Assembly: GCF_024713975.1 (NCBI RefSeq)
Contig: NC_091111.1
Coordinates: 8,928,501-8,992,500, forward strand
Reading direction: 5' to 3'
From: Paralichthys olivaceus
Taxonomy: Eukaryota > Chordata > Actinopteri > Pleuronectiformes > Paralichthyidae
Length of the DNA: 64,000 bases
The position numbers and the translations under genes were made by a program. Positions 17,401 through 29,114 of the stretch are shown here, one piece after another. Under the pieces are notes generated by a model. That model worked only from the letters and a program-made list of their open reading frames with translations, was not told where the DNA came from and did no database searches. Position 1 is the stretch's first letter. The number at the start of each line of letters is the position of its first letter.

Positions 17401-20400
17401 TGTCATATGTAATTTGTCAATAACAGCGCCCCCTGTTGCATATGGGCTGTAGATGCCAGTGTCACCTTGCTTAACCCACTGATGAACCAATGGTCCAACT
17501 AATTCAGTGTCGACTAATGGTTTTGATAGCGGACTAGATGACTCGTGGAGTTTGTCTGTGAACACCCTTGCATGTGCGTGCATACGAAATCGAAAAAGTT
17601 AGAGCACACGCAAGCATAAAGATACTATTCATATTTGTTGTCCAATGAGAAATGTCTACCGAACCCCAAGCCACAGCTACGCCCATGATCACAGGGATAC
17701 CACTATATATTTTAATCCAACTCTGTCTGTTCCAGAGTGAAAAACCTCACCCACTTTGCATTAAAAAAAAAGTAATACCCTTGCTCCTATCTCAGTTCTC
17801 CTTTAAACTGTTTACAGTCTCCTACATAAACTCTTAGTTGATTAATGTTGAGACATATGGTTTAAATCCTGTAGTTAGATCTTTGAACTGACTTTTGGGG
17901 TCAGATGTCTCTGATTTATTGGTCGAATTTATTCCTTGTAACAACGAGAAAGTAAAGGAGGCTTTCACCAACATCTCCGCTCACATTTTTTATGTTACGT
18001 CCTGTGTGAACAAGTTTAAATACCATTCTGGTTTGCTCACCTCAAATCATCTCCTATATATGTAGGAGAAAGTTTGTATAGAGCAATGTAACCAAGAGGA
18101 AAAATGCAGGAAGACAAACTACACTGACCTTGTGCATCGCAACAGACGTCATAACCTCCAACCGCCTCGCCAATGGTGGGAATGAAGGATGGAGGAAGGC
18201 AGGGAGGTAATTGAGGAATGGAAGTGTGTCTCCTAGGTGGCCATGCTGTTACTCTGGAAGGATGTGGGCATCGGTCAGACCACACACACACGCACACAAA
18301 CAGACACACACACATGCAGGCCGTGCGCACACTAGTAGCAAGGCCTTTCCAAGCGTCTGCTCTTGTTATTGTTATGCAGTGGTGAGTGTTTAACTCTGAG
18401 GCCTCACCATGGTGGGACCAGAGGAATTAGACTCTGGGTAAGTGCAGTGGCCGGCATTTGATTCTCCGTTTCTATAACAGTGGGTAATAAATTGTGGGCA
18501 TTTGTCATCGTTGGGCTGAAAGAATTCGTCTCTGGGTTCCTGTTGAACTGCTTTCACATTTTGGATGAATTTGGACGAAAATGGAAAAACATGCCTGCAG
18601 AGTTAGCTACACGATGTTCTGTCCAAACGACATCGTTTTAGGCAATTAGGGAAACAAATCAACATCATTTTCCGTGTTTGTTTTCCTTCCATGATGCTAG
18701 CAGTGTGCAGTCGAACATGTTTGACTGAGCTGGCTGAGAGCAAACATTAAAAGGGAGTAAAGTAATGGAAAAGGTAGAGAAAAAGATTTTTCTTTGTACT
18801 GCACATACACTGAGACTTGATGCCAATATAAGATATTATCTTGAAGTTATTGATGCACACTTACATGGTGAAGAATCCTTGCAGAGCTTTGATTTTATAA
18901 AATTTTAATATTTATGACAAAGAGTCATTACATTAGGTCATAGTCCAACACAGGATGGCCTCACATTTGAGATCAGAGAGGTTGGGTGCGGGAAGACCTG
19001 ATATGTTTGCAGCAGTATAGGTCATATCTGTTTAAAAAAATCTTTGATTCGTTGATAGAAAGTTCGCTTTTAAAGTAATCTCATTGTGTCAGACTTACCG
19101 GAACTCACCAGGATTGCAGATCAATTGTTAACAGATCCTGGCCCTGAGTGAATTATACTGAAAAGCGTTTGACGTCAGCAGCGGACATAGCTAACAGAAC
19201 GAGAGGTGTGAAGACCATGTGGACGAGTATTTGAGGAGGCAGATGGGGCCGTCCAGGTCAGAGGTTAAGAGGGGTTGATGGGTGGAGTAGCAGCAGTGGT
19301 CAGGGTGAAAGCCGCTCGGCAAACACAGCTTGCTGTCACAAACACATCACGTATATGAATAACCACACGTCTGTGAGAGACAGAGGAAGGATAAGTGTGT
19401 GAGCGAGGGAGAGGAAGGCGGAGAGGTGGACGATAAGCTCACGAGGGGAAGGGTGAAGGAGAGAGGCCCTGAGTTTACTCGCTGTGGTGTGATATGTTCG
19501 TCATGTTTTCACACCGGAGGGATTCTCAGACTGCCTGTTTCCATTTCACTGTCTGGGATTTGTGTTCGAAATGTCCATGTTGGATGGATGGAACCAAACA
19601 ACTTGTTATTGTACCATGTACAGAATTGTGGACATTTTTTCTCGATTTGACCTTTGAACTGTGTTAAAAATCAGAAAAACTTCAATAACAACAATGATAA
19701 CAGTAATAATGATAATAAATAATAAACTATGAATAGGAGACAATAGGAGAAAATGATGCGATATGAGGGAGATGAAAGCACATAATGTCCCGATACATTT
19801 AACAAGATGAGATGAGATTATCTGTCACTAATGATATGACATGATACAACTAACTATGAAAATCAGACAAAACTGAGAAGCGTTGGTAACTAAATGAGGT
19901 AACTAACTGGAACAATTAAATATAAAACAACATGAGACAAATGCAAGAGGGTGAATTTAAAGTTATGTAAGACAACCTTCATTATATTAAAGTTCATCAT
20001 AAGAAGATGGGACAGAAATATTAGATGGCGGTAAAATGACACGAAGGAGACGAGACGAATCAACTGAAATTAACTTTTAATTCAGTAAACTTTATGAACA
20101 CAAAAATGGGTCACCTTAAACTTCAATATGGAGATCAAATGATATTACACAACATAAAACATTAAGAAGAGGCAGTGGTAAATTATTAAATAAGCCTTTT
20201 CAATGCGATGAAATGTATCAATTTAAAATAATTTTATTACATTAACTTTACTGATCAACTTTATTGATTAGAATAGAAACGAAATTAATGTTTAAAATTA
20301 GGAGAGTCAAGTAGAATATGTTTATTTAAGAAAAAAATAATCAAAGAGACTATAAAAATAAAAAATGTCCTGCTTTGATTAATTGTTGCAGTTTCGTCAA

Positions 20401-23400
20401 ACAAGATTTTCTCTGAAGGTATAGACGGATTCTTCTCAACCAAAGATACACAACAAGCTAAAGAGGACTTCACCTAAATCCATCGCTGTGTTACTGACCG
20501 GTTCAATCCGACCCTCAAAGGCACAAATCTGCCACCACATCAAATGTTTTCCTTTTAGATCTCAGTAAAGACTTTTGCTCTTTGCCTTAATTTATCCTGG
20601 GAATATTTGCCAAGCACACACGCTCTCTTTTCATCAACACCCCAATTCACACACACATTCATACCTGGCTGCTGCCCCTTGCAACCACAGTCCTTTACTG
20701 TTGATCCAGGGGGCAGCTCCGGCAGACCAATTTGGACGTTACAGAAATGTGCTCAAGGGCATTTCCATGGTGTCAGCTGAAGGAGAGGAGAGCAGGTCAC
20801 ATTCTCCGCCACGATCGACATTTTTGTTGGCAAATCGGGGATCTGAAATCTCACTTCTTGTTAAAACTCAAGGCCTCTGCATATTGGAACTAGAGCCTTT
20901 GTGTAGCCTAATGAAAGACATTTAAAAGAAACAATCCAGAATAAAAAGGGAAATAATTCAAGACTTTAAACAGTTTCTCTGAACTCTAGTTCAGTTCTAG
21001 TTCTTAGTTTGTCAAAGTAACTGAATTAAAACATGATGGTTTTTAAGTTCTTCATTATCAAATTAGACAAAATGTTTTCGACCTCATTCGTCCCGTGGTG
21101 GCTGGCTGCAGTTATAGGTCATAACCCCTATCTCAAAGATGGTTTCTGTTTTTTTAGGCCGTTCTTATTCTACTGATGTTTAAGTGCTCGTTTTTCTAGT
21201 TAGTTTGGTTTCAATAACTTAATTTAATGGTATAAGAATGGGGTGATTGAAACATGAGACTCACTCAGGATTGGTCGAGCATGTGTATCGGTGGGATCTT
21301 GATACCGCAGCTCCATCCTCCTGACATCAATGCAAGATGGCAGCTTTCATATCTGGGGTATCATGGCTTCTCTTCTAGATAGTGGGGGGAAGGGGAGACA
21401 CCATCAATCTTTACATGAAGTCACTAGAGTCAAATTGAATTCGATTTCATGACATTCCACAAATTAAGTAATGTGTGATTCCAAAAATTAGTCATATTCT
21501 CTGTTTGGGAATCAATCCAATAGTTATATTCTGACCAATAAAATGGTGGAGTGACCAATAGCATAGCAAAAATCAGATGCACCATGGAAAAAAAGATGTC
21601 AGTCCGTTCTCCTTAAAAATGTGACCACACCATCTAAAACGACATTTTTCATTAGAAGCAACATTATATAATGACAGAATGAAGTGCCAGACAGCATGGA
21701 TGTTCATCCTCAATGGTTCAACTGTGGCTCAGTGTTCCAGGTGAGCAGTTGGTGCTCACCTCTTCATAAGAGCCCTCCCTTCATGCGACAGCATGTTGCT
21801 CTGCTCAGACCAGTCTGAACTGCCCTTCTCTAGGACACGGCCGCTTCGGCATCAAACGATATTTTTAATCAAGTGGTCAAAAGCTATTGCACAAACATTC
21901 TAAAGTAGCTTAGGTCAACAGTGTCCCAGAGCCTGTTCTGTTAGCTGGAATGCTCCTGTACGCTGCGAACAAGCCTCTCTTTGTGCTGCAGTCCAGCAGT
22001 CTCACGCCACACCGCACTGCTCAGGAATCCTGTTTGTTTTCTTTCAAATTTCTCAACCTAGTTGAGTTAACCTGCGATGCGTGTGTGTGTGTGTGCAGCT
22101 CATTGAGCATGTGCTCATGCTAAACTGGACCCAAAGTTCACTTGCTTTCAAGTGGAACAAACTGGTAAAAAATTATAAACGTTGAGTATATCACAGACTT
22201 TGTGAATCCAGCCAGCTGCAGAGAAGGCCGTTGATGTGAGGAGTTACAGATAGATGCCTATTCGACCAAACTCTGCTCTCTGCTGCCAACAGGCCTGGCT
22301 TTTAATTCACATTAAATGTAGTCACAGTATTTTCTTTAACAGAGCTGCAGTGGTATTTTAATGAATATGTCTGATTGAAATCCCAGGACTTGTACATTCA
22401 GAGACAAGAATCTCTTTAAATCTGTTGCTTTACATTTCTGGACTCCACTGCATTCACTTCTAGTCAATCCACTTATCTAACCAGTAATCTGCAATTAGCC
22501 ACAATACTGCAGGCTTTTTAACACCCTCAGCGCTGACTGGACAAGGCTTCTCATTAGTCCTCCCTTTTCTCCTCCATTCTCTTGTTGGCTGAGCAAACCA
22601 GAGGAATTCATTATCCCGGAAACTTTCTACAGATCAGAGTAAGCCAAGCAGAGCAATGCTATTTCGTCTTTCCTGTGCTTCCTGACAATAAAACCTGCAC
22701 ACAGTTGGCCTATTATTTCTGCTACAACTGACGACCACTGTTCCTCTTGTCATTTAGTGCAACTCTGGCTATCAGGAAGCCCGGTTTTTAAACTGAATAG
22801 CCTGGCACTGTTGGTACCTGGATCGGATTCTTTCTTTGAGGAAAAAGTCAAACACATCCCAGCTTTGTTCTGATGGTGAAAAGAAGCTGAACTTTTCACC
22901 AGCCCTCCAGAGGCATGTAAATAGGTCAGCCTGGCTCGGCCAATAGGCTCACATATTGACTGGACTCATCCAATCAAATTAGTGCTTGGCTTTTTGTAAT
23001 CATCCAGTTAAAAGATTAGTTTACGGTACAAACGTTTACACAAAAATCTGAAAATGCTGATATCTTACATTCGTCCTTCCCTTATCCTTTCTACCCATTT
23101 CACAGATGGTATTCTGAGTACCATCCACCCATCCCTCATGGGGGAGCTGGAGCCAAGTGCAGCTGACATTGGGCGAGAGACAGGTTTTTTTTCACCCATA
23201 TAATCTTTACACATCTTTTGTCATCTTAATGTAGGTATCAATTTAACTAGTTCATGTCCAGGAGTTAGTCTGTATATGTCATCCCCGCCCACCCCCGGCC
23301 AGAACCTATCACAGCTCACACCGATCGGGACGTGGACAGGTCACAAGTCCGTGACAGTCAACTATTCACTCTCAAGTTCACACCTTCAGGCAATTTAGAG

Positions 23401-25259
23401 GTGAAAGTTTTCCTCACCTCTGGGACTGTGGGAGGAAACTGTGCAGATGTTGACAAGAAGTCCACACAGTTACACCCCATGTACGCATGGAGGAGATTTA
23501 CATTTTGTTAAAATTTGAAATGCAATGTAATTTAGATTTAAAACTCAAGTTTAATGAGTGACCAGATATAAAACCACCACAACACACCAGACAGTATTTG
23601 CTGAATTCATTTATTTTCCCTTTCTTTAAAGTACAATAATCAATATTGTGGGGTCAGCTCAAATAGTGGTCCAATTGGCACAGGCTCTAGGCACAAGGAA
23701 ACGATGGTTAATGGACTTTCCAATTGTTTGTCTTAAAGAGGGAGAATGAAACCCACCTTGAAAAGTTCAGGTGTGCAGGGGAGTCCTTAAACCTCTCTTC
23801 TGGCCAGGAAGTCGGTCCTGTCCAGTGGCTCGTGTCCTTTCTGAGGGTCCCTCTTGTAGAAATACACAGATTCCACCCAACAAAATGGTTTGGGTACATT
23901 CACAATCTACATATATATGCCTTCTTAGACTGGTGTCATGTCCACAGTCATTAAGAGTCAATTTCCTCATTTGGTTAAAATCAGTTATGCCCAGGCAGGA
24001 CCCAATATTCTAAAAACAGAGGCTTACTTTCAAGTCCACCAGAAACACTTTAAGTCACTAATAGCCACTGATCAGTTTTCTCTGATTGCACATTAGTAAA
24101 TACCTGACACCTGTGTTGCTGAGAGAGTCTTCAACTCCGCCTTTCCCTGTGACAACGTCCTGATGCATGCTCTGCACACTGAGCCTGATTCCACTCTAAA
24201 CAAAAAGAATGCAAACATGCAAATCAAAATGCTGCACAGCAAACTCAAGTCAGATTCAATAGTGCAGGCACTGATCGTTCTGCAGGTCTCATAACAATAT
24301 GACGAGATATAGGAGCAAAATATGAACTTTATAATGTTACGAGAAAGTTTGAACATTACTGTATATACTGTAGCTTTCTGAAAATTGTTTGGGAGTTTTT
24401 CAAAATATTATTTATATTAAGGAGGACAGGTAGCAAATAAGTAGACAAATATTTTGGCAGCTGACATTTGAGGTCACATGCTGGATGATGATCATCATTT
24501 CCGGTAAGGGCCATGTTTGATTTGGAACAACACTACCCTGTCAGAACACACACCACTGAACGTGCTGTGTGCATACCGTCATGTGACTGCACTGAGTGAA
24601 GGATCCAATTTGAGACACAGCAACAGTCTTTGTGCTCAGCGCACCGTCTCCTGGCATCGGCTTCAGATCAGTTATGAGAGAGGTATAGATTTTCACTACT
24701 CTCAGCTAACAGCAAATCAGAGTTTAGATTGTTCACATGTACTTATTATTTTTATATAAAAGATTATAAAAGTTAAGAATATATGGCGAATGATCTGATG
24801 CACATTATGAGGCTTTTTGTTGTTGTTGATGACGACGACGTATGTCTGAGCATCATTTTCTCACCTGTCATCAAAGCATTTCTCACTCTGATGTCTTTGA
24901 CTCAATTTCAAATCTGTTTTACTGCCACATTTCCAGTAACCTGAGGAAATGCCTTTTCTGGGCTGTCCCACCAAATGCCACATATAGGCGGCCCCTTCTT
25001 ATACTGCAGGGTAGGCTGCTCTGAAAAGCCCCTCCAAAATACTCCGCAGGGCGGTGTGTCCTGAATGTCCCGCACCTGCATAAACACAGCGAGCCAGGAG
25101 AGCTGCCTGCCGCCCCGTCAGCCACACTAAACCACACGTCCAAAAGGCAGGAGAAAAACATACCTGAGAACAGTTGCCGTGAGAAGCGAAGGTAAAGTAG
25201 AATACAGTCAACCACAAAAGGTTGCAGGGTAAGAAAGGTGCAATCTTCCATTTATACAT
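14472..25259 (-). CDS. Unidentified six-exon protein with N-terminal signal sequence (exon chain A)
   Basis: I do not recognise this gene. Coding exons, in transcript order: 25259-25164, 24195-24104, 23852-23757, 18253-18129, 15854-15670, 14645-14472. Each has good acceptor and donor sequences, and the phases 0, 2, 2, 1, 0 match at every join, giving 255 residues ending at a TGA (14474-14472). Exon 1 encodes MYKWK then a hydrophobic stretch (residues about 7-26), looking like a signal peptide or membrane anchor, with an in-frame stop upstream of the ATG. The middle is rich in Pro, Arg and Trp (HWTGPTSWPEERF; IPQLPPCLPP). The C-terminal half (exons 5-6) has PGENHYSLIC, NVLLMGLKQSNSLFEEKYG and FNPFSPRVMYLQHDVQILLV, looking like a folded alpha/beta domain with paired cysteines. 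Introns are 1-5.5 kb. A repeat copy (16098-16280) lies in the intron between exons 4 and 5. The exon-1 assignment is the weakest part; exons 2-6 might belong to a longer gene that includes chain B. Confidence 0.5.
16098..16280 (+). mobile_element. Dispersed inverted-repeat element, copy 1 (plus orientation)
   Basis: Starts with AGACTGTATTTAAAGATGGATGA and continues through CTTCCTCCCACTATCC, AGAAATGAAGCCAAAATAT and CTCGACCAATCATGAG. The same words in the same order occur in copies at about 21.3 and 26.7 kb (both reversed), and the terminal part is shared with both ends of the element at 44.5 kb. It is a member of one dispersed family, not coding. Confidence 0.7.
21255..21418 (-). mobile_element. 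Dispersed inverted-repeat element, copy 2 (minus orientation)
   Basis: Reading on the minus strand gives the same succession as copy 1: a terminal AAAGATTGATGG, then CTTCCCCCCACTATC, a run through AGAAGCCATGATACCCC, and CTCGACCAATCCTGAG. It is more diverged than the copy at 26.7 kb. Confidence 0.6.
23100..23480. repeat. Degenerate copy of a CATCC-tailed teleost interspersed repeat
   Basis: Contains GGGGGAGCTGGAGCC, GGACAGGTCACAAGTCC, CAATTTAGAGG and GACTGTGGGAGGAAACTG, in the same order as the better copy at 52333-52660. It looks like an old retroelement-derived dispersed repeat with no coding capacity left. Confidence 0.6.
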
Positions 25260-26656
25260 GCTGAGTGAACGTCAGTATGCAAAGTGAGGCTTGGCTTTTG
25301 CCTGTACAGTGAAAATATACCAGTTAGAATACACACTATTCTGTCCTTGTGATATAAAACAAACGGCCAGTGTAAGATTTTGGGAGAGAAAAGAGATAAA
25401 GCAGTTGAAAGCCAATGTAGAAACTGAAATTACATTGGCTGAATATAGAAAAAGATATGGAAACCTGAGGGATAATTACACAAAAGAAAAATGTGTTGCA
25501 ACCAGAAAGAGTCTGACACGGGCCCCTGAGACAAGCTGCGTATTGACGCGCTGTGACAGAACACCTACCTGTCAAACATGCCCTACATAGGTTCTCCTCA
25601 CAGGGGACAAGGCTCCATATTCACACAGCATCACACAACACCTCGTCGTTACGTAACTGTCGCACCCTTCAATCATTGTGCTGTAAGTGAGACCTCACAA
25701 GGGGCCCCGGCTCTGCTGCTTTATAGTACAGGACGCTCCGACTTAGTGAGGGGGGCCTCCATGTTTAATCCTGTTGGAACTGCAGAAATGCCCTTAAGAA
25801 GTGATTTAGTCCAACTTTTAGTCTTGTTTCCGAGATTTAGAAATAATACCTGCGTGTAGCAAAGGTCTGTTGACCTCATCTGGGTTTACTGGAAAACAGC
25901 AATTTAACACGACAATACTCTGGCAATGAAAACACTGTGTTCTTTATGTAGTCACATCAATAAAATGTGTTGTTTTGTGAGTTTGCTGCCACTGGTTTTG
26001 ACACATAAGTGATAATTCCTTCCTGCGTCATCGCCTCGTCCTCCTCTGCTGCTGATGGATTAATGCCCTGCCTGTGACTGGATACAGCTGGAAAAATGGC
26101 AGTGAGCTCACAGCTAATGCATGAGCCACATTATGCATGAGCACACGTAGATGATGCTACTTTAACTCGATTAAACTTCTGATGAAGGTGAATTCTAGAA
26201 GCAATACGCAGGTTACTGTTGCTATGATGCATTTTGGCTATTTGTGAGAGTTTACAGGTGACAACCTAAAGTATATAAAGTAGAAACTAAAGCAGCCATT
26301 CAACATTTTGCTAATTATTATTTTTTCTTGTTGATTATCTGGTGGTTCATTTATCTTAGGCAGAAAGAACAGAGGGAAATAATGAACATGTCTGGAAATA
26401 AATAAATCCACCCACAAGCAGGACTAAGCTAACAATCTTGTCCGCTTCATCCACAGACTGTAGATAAAGAAAACTGTAGATTTAATAAACCCTGATTCCT
26501 TCATGTTGGTGAATGGGACATGGACCAAATGAAAACATCATGTTAGGTCTTTTTTTTATCACACTGATGAATGTTCAAGTGTTCAATTGATCATTATGTT
26601 TGGTATAATTGTTTTTATTAATGCTATAAAATTGGGGTCAAAAATCATGATTGACA

Positions 26657-26795
26657 GCTGAGACTGACTCATGATTGGTCGAGCAGTCAATGGCTACTGC
26701 GCAAGATGGCAGCGTTCATATACAGGATATTTTGGCTTCATTTCTGGATAGTGGGAGGAAGTGGAGACGCATTGTCCATCTTTATAAACATTCTG
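26657..26795 (-). mobile_element. Dispersed inverted-repeat element, copy 3 (minus orientation)
   Basis: On the minus strand it reads TTTATAAAGATGGACAATGCG, then CTCCACTTCCTCCCACTATC, AGAAATGAAGCCAAAATAT, and CTCGACCAATCATGAG, closely matching copy 1 at 16.1 kb. A related terminal word (ACAGACTGTAGATAAAGA) at about 26454 may be its other end. Confidence 0.65.
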
Positions 26796-27282
26796 TACAA
26801 ATGACAACAGCTTTACAAAAGGGCAAGTGTTGGAGTTAAGACAATGACTTCACATGTCTTGGCTCTTTATCGTCACATCTAGCATACAGACATGACGGCG
26901 GTATCAGTCTGCTCATCTAACTCTATTGGCGAGAATGTGAATGAACAAATCACCTTAAATGTGAAACTACTCCTTTAAGATCATGGCAGTTATGTAATAC
27001 TATGATTTTTAAAGAAAGATGTGGTTATGTGGAGAAATCTATTGAGCGAACTTCGTCTGGCTGTTGTTTGCACTGTAATCGCTCCCAAACTGACGTCACC
27101 GTTAATCACCACTTATTTACAACCACATTGCTGTTTTCAACCTTTGTGGCGTTTGTTGCTCTGATTCACTCCTGCTGAGAGTGGAAAACTTATTTCTGTC
27201 GGCCCGCGCTGATGCAGTGGGAGAAGCATGTGAAACTCGGGTCATCCGCCGCTGGATTTGACAGCTAGCTGAGCGATGACAC

Positions 27283-27425
27283 CTTCCTGCGTCATCACTT
27301 CCTCCACACTTTGCTGAGGAATCCAGCGTCCGCTGTTCCAACTGGGGAATATTCCATGTTGTTGTGAAGGGGATGATGATGAGGGCATAATATTTTCCAC
27401 TGTCAGCCGGTGGTGGTCAGGTATG
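27283..27425 (-). other. Candidate coding exon, minus strand (Q)
   Basis: A very good minus-strand acceptor (TTTTCTCTTTTTTACCTTGCAG) is followed by one open frame (C + ATA CCT GAC...) of 47 codons to a donor GGAAG|GTGTCA. The peptide includes IPDHHRLTVENIMPS and WNSGRWIPQQSVEEVM, compositionally protein-like. If the frame were read on without splicing it stops after about 14 more codons. Its start phase matches the end phase of the candidate exon at 29064-29114. I do not recognise the protein. Confidence 0.3.
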
Positions 27426-27799
27426 CTGCAAGGTAAAAAAGAGAAAAGAAACACCCTGTCAGCAGAGGACACAATTGGATGTTTTTCTTCTCTCAGCGTT
27501 GAGATAGACCATTACTCTGTCCTCTTAGTTTGTGCATGACTGCCACAGTCCTCATCGGAAAGTGTCACCACTCTGCAGCCAGTTATTTTAGGAAAACAGT
27601 ACCAGGCTCTAAATGAATAGGGAGAGAGTCATACCTGCATGTATTCACCAGTCAAATCTGATAGCTTTTTTCCACAGGTAACACTTCTACTCTCTTGTAA
27701 GAGTTAACAACACTGTGTCCGGTGTTTAAATGACACATGAATACATTTGATGCATTATGTTTTGTTGTTGTGACATCCTTCTCTTCAATGCTTAGTCAA

Positions 27800-28020
27800 A
27801 GTATGTTTGTACCTGCTGCTGCCATCATTGATTCTGGTGTCCATGTTTGTTTCTTTATGCAAAAACTACAGAATGGATTACCACAAAACTTAGAGGAAGG
27901 ACACGGTAATGGTCAGAAAAGAGCCAATGCAATTTGGGTGCAAATTTGGATCAGGAATCAGGAATTATTTTTGCAAGATTCAGCGTTGTGCAACAAGTGT
28001 AAAAATCTGACATGTTTAGG
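27800..28020 (+). repeat. Diverged copy of a teleost dispersed repeat
   Basis: Words such as GCAAAAACTACAGAATGGATTACC, AAACTTAGAGGAAGG and GCAAATTTGGATCAGGAAT follow the order seen in the family that begins CCTCCACCAAGGAGGTTATG at 54353 and 56773. No coding capacity. Confidence 0.45.
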
Positions 28021-29063
28021 AGTTTTGCAGAGATGAATAATTAATTTATATGTGGTTTCTGTTGGGCCTAGGTGGAGGTACACACTCTACTGTTCTAGAC
28101 GATTGGCTGTTTCAGCGAGGGGCAGGACATGTGTCAAACAATCATCATCTTTGGCATCTTTTGACGGATTATTCTCTTCAGGATTCTTGAGTGGTTTGAG
28201 TTATGCATAACCTGACCTTATTCTGACCTGCTTTAGTATCTTCGAGAACAAATCTTCATTGTCCTGTCCCTCAATTTAACAAATTGCTGAACCAATCAAA
28301 AATGCACCGCTGCGTCTCTCATGGTCGTCATTACCTTTACAAAAGCAACAGTCATTCTCCTCAGAATCCACAGAAAACACAATACTGTGGGAGATACTTT
28401 CAGCACAAGAAAGTGTAAACAGAGCCGGCCAACAGGCACTTATATCAGCATGAAGGGGTCAGATTGCCACTAGATAGACAAACAGACATGGGGCGAGGGT
28501 GTAGGCTGCAGTCTGACCTTGCAGACAGATGGGGAAAGGCCTTTCTTTCCAGACACACAGACAGACAGGGAGGGGTCCTGTTAGCCACTGTGCAGAAACT
28601 GCATATCTGGAAACAATTAGAGCAGATGGGAAACCTGGCCAAGCCGTTTCTATAAGGCACAGCAACAACTCTCTGCTCCAAATGAGGATTTGTTCACCAC
28701 CTCTCACAGATGCACAGCTCATTATTCCATCCAACATCTTATGAAGCAGCAAACAATATGTTTTTTTTTAATCCTTTAGAGAAGTGCAAACACATTTGTG
28801 TTAACTGACGGCCTTAGCGACAGGGAAAGCCTTGAAGACCAATATTTTCACAGCTGTTTGTGAAGGAACAGTCGTCCTCGCACTAATCTTTCACATTTTG
28901 CTCATTGCCACGTCAGAAAACAGCTTTTCCCTTTCGCAGTGTTCAACACTAACGACTTCATCAAAGGACAGATCTATTGTTGACCTTGAATGTGCTTTTG
29001 CTCGAGACACCACCCAGACGCTGGCATTCGTCTTCGCTGCCGGAGGGCCCGACCAGGTTTCAC

Positions 29064-29114
29064 CGGTAACGCCAAAGCTCCAGCGGTGTTGAGAGGCACT
29101 CATCGCACACTTCC
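29064..29114 (-). other. Candidate small coding exon, minus strand (P)
   Basis: Minus-strand acceptor GTTCTTATTAG then a 51-nt open segment (EVCDECLSTPLELWRY) to a donor TACCG|GTGAAA. It ends in phase 2, which fits the start of the candidate exon at 27425. A different frame stays open much longer (to about 28891), so the short exon reading is tentative. Confidence 0.22.

Noticed and set aside
20575-20925. 116-codon plus-strand frame
   Set aside because: No Kozak, splice or domain evidence; low-complexity CA-rich start and no relation to neighbouring exons.
28445-28752. Overlapping frames on both strands (up to 97 codons)
   Set aside because: Open on both strands because of a GACAGA-like low-complexity composition; no motif and no consistent splice signals.
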